Assembly (NCBI RefSeq): GCF_007625205.1
Contig: NZ_VMNI01000003.1
Span: 62,001-126,000, forward strand
Direction: 5' to 3'
Source of the DNA: Denitromonas ohlonensis
GTDB taxonomy: Bacteria > Pseudomonadota > Gammaproteobacteria > Burkholderiales > Rhodocyclaceae
DNA length: 64,000 nucleotides
Shown: piece by piece, positions 58,595 through 64,000 of the stretch
Numbering within the stretch: position 1 is the stretch's first letter
Layout: each line of letters begins with the position of its first letter
Notes under the pieces: model-generated
The model's input: the letters and a program-made list of their open reading frames with translations, nothing else
The model's database searches: none
What the model was told of the DNA's origin: nothing
Translations under genes and position numbers: made by a program

Positions 58595-59915
58595 AATCCT
58601 TAGAGCGGCGATCGATGACCCGCTTGGCCTTGCCGACCGTGACCCGCTCGATGCTGAACGGCTCGCCGACAATCACCGTGGCGGACACGCCGATCAGGCT
58701 CTTGATGTGGTGCGTCAGCTCTTTGGCCAGCGCTTCTTTTTGTTCGGGATGACGGCCAACCGGCACGTCCGGGTTGGTCTCGACCTTCACCGTCAGCGTG
58801 TCCATATGGCCTTTCTTGTCGACTTCCAGCACATACTGGGGCGACAGTTTGGGCATCTTGCAGATCAGCTCTTCGATCTGGGTCGGGAACACGTTCACCC
58901 CGCGGATGATCAGCATGTCGTCCGAGCGGCCGGTGATCTTGGCCATGCGGCGCATGCTGCGCGCGCTCGGCGGCAGCAGGCGGGTGAGGTCGCGGGTGCG
59001 GTAGCGGATCACCGGCAGCGCTTCCTTGCTCAGCGTAGTGAACACCAGCTCACCCTCTTCGCCGTCGGGCAGCACTTCGCCGGTGATCGGGTCGATGATC
59101 TCGGGGTAGAAGTGGTCCTCCCAGATCACCGGGCCGTCCTTGCTCTCGATGCACTCGCTGGCCACGCCCGGCCCCATCACTTCCGACAGGCCGTAGATAT
59201 CGACCGCATCCATGCCGGAGCGCGCTTCCATCGACAGGCGCATGGCGTGCGTCCAGGGCTCGGCGCCAAAGATGCCGACCTTGAGCGAGGTCTCTTTCGG
59301 GTCGATGCCCATGCGCTCCATCTCGTCGAGAATGGTCAGCATGTAGGACGGCGTCACCATGATGATGTCGGGCTTGAAGTCCTGAATGATCTGGATCTGC
59401 TTCTCGGTCTGGCCGCCCGACATCGGGATGACCGTACAGCCGAGCTTCTCGGCGCCGTAGTGCGCCCCCAGGCCGCCGGTGAACAAGCCGTAGCCGTAGG
59501 ACACATGCACGATGTCGCCGGCCCGGCCGCCCGCCGCGCGAATCGAGCGCGCCACCACGCGGGCCCAGGTGTCGATGTCGCGCGAGGTGTAGCCGACCAC
59601 CGTCGGCTTGCCGGTGGTGCCCGACGAGGCATGCACCCGCACCACCTTCTCGCGCGGCACGGCGAACAGGCCGAAGGGGTAGTTGTCGCGCAGGTCCTGC
59701 TTGCCGGTGAAGGGAAACTTGGCCAGATCCGCCAGGGTTTTCAGATCACTCGGATGCACGCCCTTCTCGTCAAACTTCGCGCGGTAGTGCGGCACGTTGT
59801 CATAGGCGTGCTGCACGCTCCACTGCATGCGCTTGAGCTGGGTGGCTTGCAGCTCGTCGCGACTCGCGGTTTCGATCGCTTCGAGGTCGCCCGGCGCGGG
59901 CATCTTGCAGGTCAT
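58593..59915 (-). CDS. paaK: phenylacetate-CoA ligase
   Basis: A 440-residue AMP-forming ligase that activates phenylacetate to phenylacetyl-CoA, the entry step. ATP motif ASSGTTGKPTVVGYT, then YGLFTGGLGAHYGAE, DIYGLSEVMGPGVA, YRTRDLTRLLPP and GRSDDMLIIRGVNVFPTQIEEL. Start at ATG 59915. Confidence 0.95.
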   Translation of the reverse strand: MTCKMPAPGDLEAIETASRDELQATQLKRMQWSVQHAYDNVPHYRAKFDEKGVHPSDLKTLADLAKFPFTGKQDLRDNYPFGLFAVPREKVVRVHASSGTTGKPTVVGYTSRDIDTWARVVARSIRAAGGRAGDIVHVSYGYGLFTGGLGAHYGAEKLGCTVIPMSGGQTEKQIQIIQDFKPDIIMVTPSYMLTILDEMERMGIDPKETSLKVGIFGAEPWTHAMRLSMEARSGMDAVDIYGLSEVMGPGVASECIESKDGPVIWEDHFYPEIIDPITGEVLPDGEEGELVFTTLSKEALPVIRYRTRDLTRLLPPSARSMRRMAKITGRSDDMLIIRGVNVFPTQIEELICKMPKLSPQYVLEVDKKGHMDTLTVKVETNPDVPVGRHPEQKEALAKELTHHIKSLIGVSATVIVGEPFSIERVTVGKAKRVIDRRSKD

Positions 59916-59987
59916 GGTTTGTCTCCTCTTCCCTATATCTGATGTCGGCGGCGCCTCTGTTTTTTATGTCGCGCCGCCACGCGTTTT

Positions 59988-60431
59988 TTACTGCGGGAAC
60001 ACCGCCCGGCCTTTGAGCCGGTAGCTCTTGCCCCGCATCACGGCAATCGTCGCGCCGTGCTGATTGGTCACGGTGATGTCATACACTCCGGTGCGGCCCG
60101 ACAGCGCCACTTCGCGCGCGGTGGCCGTCAACACATCGCCCTCGCGCGCCGGCGCGATGAAATCCACGCTGATGCCCGAGGCCACCGTCTGTTCGTTGTA
60201 GCTGTTGCAGGCAAAGGCGAAAGCCGAATCGGCCAGCGTGGTCACAAAGCCACCGTGGATGATGGCGAAGCCGTTGAGCATGTCGGCGCGCACGGTCATG
60301 GTCAGCGTGGCGCGGCCGGGGCCGACCTCGACAAAGGCCATGCCGAGCCCGCGCGAGGCCTGGTCGTTGGCGAACATGGTGTCGCGCACCTGTTCGGCGA
60401 TTTGCTGGGGGTCGAGGGCTTTGGTATCCAT
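59988..60431 (-). CDS. paaI: hydroxyphenylacetyl-CoA thioesterase PaaI
   Basis: A 147-residue hotdog thioesterase: the catalytic Asp and substrate loop are in IIHGGFVTTLADSAFAFACNSYN. In the pathway it frees trapped CoA from dead-end ring-hydroxylated CoA esters. Start at ATG 60431; ATG 60452 would overlap paaH by 11 bases and lacks a ribosome-binding site. Confidence 0.92.
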   Translation of the reverse strand: MDTKALDPQQIAEQVRDTMFANDQASRGLGMAFVEVGPGRATLTMTVRADMLNGFAIIHGGFVTTLADSAFAFACNSYNEQTVASGISVDFIAPAREGDVLTATAREVALSGRTGVYDITVTNQHGATIAVMRGKSYRLKGRAVFPQ

Positions 60432-60441
60432 GGGGCTCACA

Positions 60442-61968
60442 TCAGTTCGCATGAAAGGTCGCGCCAGTCAGCGCCTTGCGCTGGAGCAGGGGCGAGAGTC
60501 GGTAACGGGTGTCGACATAGTGCGCCCGCAAGTGGTCGAGCACTTCAGCCACAAAGGCCGGGCCGAGTCGGTCCGCCCAGGCCAGCGGGCCGAGCGGGTA
60601 GTTGGTGCCGTAGCGCATGGCGACATCGATGTCGGCCGCCGAGCCGATGCCGGACAGCACCGCGTCGGCCGCTTCGTTGGCGAGCATGGCCACCGTGCGC
60701 AGACCGAGCATGCCGGCGACGTCGTCAAGCGCCGCCACTTTCAGGCCGGCCGCCTGCAAGGTGCCGACCACATCGGTCAGCGCACCACGCCCGCAACGGT
60801 CCGCCGCGCACAGCGTCAGGCGGGGGGTCTTGGCAAAATCGAGACACAGATCAAACAACACCACATGGTCGTAACGGCTGTCGACCGCGCGTCGCGTGGC
60901 GGTGCGGCCATCGCTCATCATCAGCCGCGCCGCGCCGATTTCCAGCCAGCCATGGCCGCTGCCGGCGGTGCGTTCGACGGTGACGCCGGCCTGCTCGATG
61001 CGACCAATCAGGGCCGCAGCCGGCCCCAGATCGCCGACCACGCGCACCCGGCGAGCGGCCGATGCCGGCGGAAAATCGACCGACGCCGGCAGGGCTTTTC
61101 CCTCGCCGTGGGCGTAAAAACCCTGCCCGCTCTTGCGGCCCAAGCGCCCGGCGTGCACCAGTTCCTGCTGGATCAGATGCGGGGTGTAGCGGCTGTCATT
61201 GAAGCAGGCGGCGAACACCGACTGGCTGACCGCGTGATTCACGTCGTGACCGATCAGGTCCATCAATTCGAAGGGCCCCATCGGAAAGCCGCAGCCCTCG
61301 CGCATTACCGCGTCCAGCGTAGCCGGCGTGGCCGCCTGCTCAGCGAGCACGCGCAGCGCCTCACCGTAATAGGGGCGGGCCACGCGATTCACGATGAAGC
61401 CCGGCGTCGATTTGGCAAACACCGGCACCTTGCCCCAGGCCTTGGCGGTGGCATGCACCGTCTGCGCGACGGCAGGGTCGGTGGCCAGGCCGGACACCAC
61501 TTCGACCAGCTTCATGCGCGGCGCGGGGTTGAAGAAGTGCATGCCCACCACCCGGCCCGGACGTGCCAGCGGCGCGGCCATGGCGGTAATCGACAACGAA
61601 GACGTATTGGTGGCGAGAATCGCCTCGGGCGCGAGCACGGTCTCAAGCTCGGCAAACAGCGTCTGCTTCACATCGAAGCGCTCGACAATCGCCTCGATCG
61701 CCAGCATGGCATCTTTCGCGTCGGCCAGATTGCTGATCGGAATCACCCGCGCCAGCGCGGCGTCGGCCGTCGCCTGCGAGAGCTTGTTGCGACTCACCAG
61801 AAACGCCAGATCCTTGCCAATACCGGCGCGACCGCGCTCGATCGCCTCGGCCTGCATGTCGTACAAATAGACGGTGTGCCCGGCCACGGCGGCCACGTGG
61901 GCAATGCCGCTGCCCATCGCGCCGGCGCCGATCACCAGTACCCGGTGGGCGGTTTTGAGTGCGTCCAT
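60442..61968 (-). CDS. paaH: 3-hydroxyadipyl-CoA dehydrogenase PaaH
   Basis: A 508-residue NAD-dependent 3-hydroxyacyl-CoA dehydrogenase. Nucleotide motif GAGAMGSGIAHVAA, substrate-binding NTSSLSIT and GMHFFNPAP, and a duplicated C-terminal domain (second copy after residue ~290), which explains the length above 300. It oxidises 3-hydroxyadipyl-CoA to the oxo ester cleaved by PaaJ. Confidence 0.94.
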   Translation of the reverse strand: MDALKTAHRVLVIGAGAMGSGIAHVAAVAGHTVYLYDMQAEAIERGRAGIGKDLAFLVSRNKLSQATADAALARVIPISNLADAKDAMLAIEAIVERFDVKQTLFAELETVLAPEAILATNTSSLSITAMAAPLARPGRVVGMHFFNPAPRMKLVEVVSGLATDPAVAQTVHATAKAWGKVPVFAKSTPGFIVNRVARPYYGEALRVLAEQAATPATLDAVMREGCGFPMGPFELMDLIGHDVNHAVSQSVFAACFNDSRYTPHLIQQELVHAGRLGRKSGQGFYAHGEGKALPASVDFPPASAARRVRVVGDLGPAAALIGRIEQAGVTVERTAGSGHGWLEIGAARLMMSDGRTATRRAVDSRYDHVVLFDLCLDFAKTPRLTLCAADRCGRGALTDVVGTLQAAGLKVAALDDVAGMLGLRTVAMLANEAADAVLSGIGSAADIDVAMRYGTNYPLGPLAWADRLGPAFVAEVLDHLRAHYVDTRYRLSPLLQRKALTGATFHAN

Positions 61969-61971
61969 CGC

Positions 61972-62778
61972 TCAGCGCCCCGTGAAGCGCGGCGTGCGCT
62001 TTTCCATGAAGGCGGCCACGCCCTCGCGGTAGTCGTCCGAGCGGCCACAGGCGCGCATCATGTCGCGCTCCATGTCGAGCTGGGTGGCAAAATCCTGCGT
62101 CGAACTGGCCCAGATCGCCTTCTTGGTCTGCGCAAAGCCAAAGGTCGGGCCAGCCGCCATCTGCTTGGCCAGCGCGCTCACCGTCGGCATCAAATCGGCA
62201 TCATCCACACACTTCCAGATCAGCCCCCAGGCTTCGGCCTGCTCGGCCGGCAGCTTGTCGCCCAGCATCGCCAGGCCCATCGCCCGCGCCGGCCCGAGCA
62301 GTCGCGGCAGAATCCAGGTGCCGCCCGTGTCGGGGATCAGCCCGAGCTTGCAGAAGGCTTGAATGAAACTGGCTGAGCGCGCGGCAAAAACCATGTCGCA
62401 GGCCAGCGCCAGATTGGCACCGGCGCCCGCGGCCACGCCATTGACGGCGGCGATCACCGGCATGTCCAGTTCGCGCAGCGCCATCACCAGCGGCTTGTAG
62501 TTTTTCTCGACCGAAGCGCCCAGATCAGGGGCCGCGTCGCCCGCCGACACGCTGCGATCCGACAAGTCCTGGCCGGCACAGAATCCGCGCCCGGCGCCAG
62601 TGAGCACCATCGCGCGCACCGAGCCATCAGCCCGGCCGGCGCGGATGAGATCGAGCGCGCTGCGCACTTCGGCGTGCATGGCGTCGGTAAAGCTGTTCAG
62701 TCGGTCGGGCCGGTTGAGGGTCAGCGTCGCTACGCCGTCCTCGATGCTCAGGGCAATCGTCTCGAAGTCTTGCGCCAT
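61972..62778 (-). CDS. paaG: ring-epoxide isomerase PaaG
   Basis: A 268-residue crotonase-fold enzyme converting the 1,2-epoxide to oxepin-CoA. Text typical of PaaG: LTLNRPDRLNSFTDAMHAE, FCAGQDLSDR, FCKLGLIPDTGGTWILPR and the acyl-CoA loop GVAAGAGANLALACD. First gene of the minus-strand paa operon, three bases before paaH. I do not see a separate paaF in the window. Confidence 0.93.
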   Translation of the reverse strand: MAQDFETIALSIEDGVATLTLNRPDRLNSFTDAMHAEVRSALDLIRAGRADGSVRAMVLTGAGRGFCAGQDLSDRSVSAGDAAPDLGASVEKNYKPLVMALRELDMPVIAAVNGVAAGAGANLALACDMVFAARSASFIQAFCKLGLIPDTGGTWILPRLLGPARAMGLAMLGDKLPAEQAEAWGLIWKCVDDADLMPTVSALAKQMAAGPTFGFAQTKKAIWASSTQDFATQLDMERDMMRACGRSDDYREGVAAFMEKRTPRFTGR

Positions 62779-62910
62779 CGTGTCGTCCTTTAGCCGCCGG
62801 GGTCATGGCCCCGGCCTGCGGTTGTCTCCACCACCGGCCACGTTCGCCCCACTGGGCAAGCGCCGTCGGCAAGCTGTACTGTTCCGGTCGGGGATAATGA
62901 TTTTCTTTGT

Positions 62911-62939
62911 TTGACCGACCGGTCGATCAACAGTAAAAT
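62911..62939. promoter_or_regulatory. paaG/paaN divergent promoter with PaaR-type operator
   Basis: A 20-bp palindrome with one mismatched pair, TTGACCGACCGGTCGATCAA (62911-62930), sits in the 260-base gap between the divergent genes. For paaN it covers -35 TTGACC and most of the 17-base spacer to -10 TAAAAT (62934-62939). This length and symmetry fit a TetR-family site; PaaR is the natural candidate. Confidence 0.7.
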
Positions 62940-63038
62940 TGATATACGTCAAAAAAGCAAGCCCCCTCAGATCAAAAACCGGTCGCCACGCACACACGCT
63001 ACGCCGTGGCAGGCCGCCAGACCCGTGAAGGAGACACC

Positions 63039-64000
63039 ATGTCGCACCCGCTTTTCGAGAAGCATCAGGCCACGCTGGAGCAGGCGCTCGGCGCCATCCG
63101 CAGCCGCGCTTACTGGACGCCCTTCAACGAAATGCCCAGCCCGCGGGTGTATGGCGAAACCGCCGACGTCGACGGCAAGGCGGCGGTCGAAGCCTGCTTT
63201 GGCCGCGAGTTCGCCCTGAACCAGCCCGGCCAGCGCGGCACGGCGGCGACCGAAACCTCGCCCTACGGCGTGGCGATGAATGTGAGCTACCCGGTCTGCG
63301 ACACCGAGGCGCTCATCGACGCGGCCCAGGCTGCGATGCCGGCCTGGCAGAAGCTCGGCGCCGCGGGGCGCACCGGCGTGTGTCTGGAAATCCTCGACCG
63401 CCTCAATAAAAACAGCTTCGAGATCGCCCACGCGGTGATGCTGACCACCGGCCAGGGCTGGATGATGGCCTTCCAGGCCGGCGGCCCGCATGCGCAGGAT
63501 CGCGGCCTCGAGGCCGTGGCCTACGCCTGGGACGAACAATCGCGCATCACGCCCGAGGCCCGCTGGGAAAAGCCGCAGGGCAAGAACCCGCCGCTGGTGA
63601 TGAAGAAGCATTTCGAGATCGTCGGGCGCGGCGTCGCGCTGGTGATCGGCTGCGGCACCTTCCCGACCTGGAACACCTACCCCGGCGTGTTCGCCGCGCT
63701 GGCCACCGGCAACCCGGTGATCATCAAGGCGCACAGCAACGCCATCCTGCCGGCCGCGATCACCGTGCGCATCGCGCGCGAAGTGCTGCTTGATGCTGGC
63801 CTCGACGCCAACCTGATCAGCCTCGCCGTGGTCGACAAGCGCGCCGACACCCAGGCGCTCGCCACCCACCCGGCGATCAAATCCATCGACTTCACCGGCA
63901 GCAACGTCTTCGGCCAGTGGCTGATCGACAACGCGCGCCAGGCCAACGTGTATGCCGAACTGGCCGGGGTGAACAACGTCGTCATCGAATCGACCGACAA
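63039..64000 (+). CDS. paaN: phenylacetate degradation aldehyde dehydrogenase PaaN, 3' end missing
   Basis: The first 320 residues of an aldehyde-dehydrogenase-fold protein: MSHPLFEKHQATLEQAL, GRGVALVIGCGTFPTWNTYPG, GNPVIIKAHS and SIDFTGSNVFGQW. It matches the PaaN type rather than E. coli PaaZ as far as seen. It should oxidise the ring-opened semialdehyde; whether a MaoC hydrolase domain follows cannot be seen. GAAGGAGA precedes the ATG. Confidence 0.9.
   Translation, partial: MSHPLFEKHQATLEQALGAIRSRAYWTPFNEMPSPRVYGETADVDGKAAVEACFGREFALNQPGQRGTAATETSPYGVAMNVSYPVCDTEALIDAAQAAMPAWQKLGAAGRTGVCLEILDRLNKNSFEIAHAVMLTTGQGWMMAFQAGGPHAQDRGLEAVAYAWDEQSRITPEARWEKPQGKNPPLVMKKHFEIVGRGVALVIGCGTFPTWNTYPGVFAALATGNPVIIKAHSNAILPAAITVRIAREVLLDAGLDANLISLAVVDKRADTQALATHPAIKSIDFTGSNVFGQWLIDNARQANVYAELAGVNNVVIESTD

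Overview
The window looks like chromosomal DNA of a high-GC betaproteobacterium close to the Rhodocyclales (Azoarcus, Aromatoleum or Thauera type). This is inferred from gene content and order, not from a database search: an aerobic phenylacetyl-CoA (paa) cluster with its own branched-chain-type ABC transporter and TetR regulator, both a fused isobutyryl-CoA mutase and a methylmalonyl-CoA mutase, a lysine 2,3-aminomutase-like protein, and 6S RNA beside zapA. Nearly all of it is ordinary, densely coded chromosome. The first ~1.7 kb reads as less GC-rich and less typical. I see no insertion sequence, prophage, CRISPR array, rRNA or tRNA.

Layout. 1-1.7 kb: two OsmC-type genes in divergent orientation beside an AraC-type cupin gene cut by the window edge. 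1.7-5 kb: cobinamide amidohydrolase (cbiZ), flanked by two copies of a short dispersed repeat, then an MFS transporter, an exported protein and a small conserved protein. 5-12.5 kb: icmF, divergent from an araC-type regulator, which is followed by a hybrid histidine kinase and an OmpR-type response regulator. 12.5-16 kb: a VOC protein (possible methylmalonyl-CoA epimerase), a cupin, a YpfJ-type metalloprotein and a KamA-type radical SAM enzyme. 16.3-24.2 kb: the propionyl-CoA operon (methylmalonyl-CoA mutase, meaB, pccB, pccA) divergent from a GntR/FCD regulator. 24.2-31.5 kb: a patatin/beta-barrel autotransporter, acetate permease with its DUF485 partner, an enoyl-CoA hydratase, TSUP and EVE proteins and a DUF1850 lipoprotein. 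31.5-37.4 kb: 6S RNA, zapA and a zapB-like gene, then cobalamin genes (cobQ, cbiB, cobC) and two BtuF-like proteins. 37.4-47.6 kb: M48 protease, leuA with a leucine-rich leader peptide, yggL, marR-MFS, yaeQ, rhlE, a CoA-transferase, a MaoC hydratase and hupB. 47.8-64 kb: livFGMHK, paaJ, paaR, paaEDCBA, paaK, paaI, paaH and paaG, all on the minus strand, divergent from paaN, which runs off the end.

How the parts fit. Carbon from phenylacetate (paa), propionate, branched chains or odd-chain acids (pcc-mcm, icmF) and acetate (actP) converges on acyl-CoA metabolism. Both mutases need adenosylcobalamin, and the window also holds corrin salvage (cbiZ), late cobalamin synthesis (cobQ, cbiB, cobC) and corrin-binding proteins. 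A shared 16-bp palindrome links the stand-alone VOC gene to the methylmalonyl-CoA mutase/gntR promoter region, which otherwise lacks an epimerase gene. A second pair of shared promoter elements links the enoyl-CoA hydratase at 28.9 kb with the CoA-transferase at 45.4 kb. The most notable non-coding items are these shared elements, the leuA leader, a 121-bp ERIC-like imperfect palindrome inside the paa operon, and the probable TetR operator between paaG and paaN.
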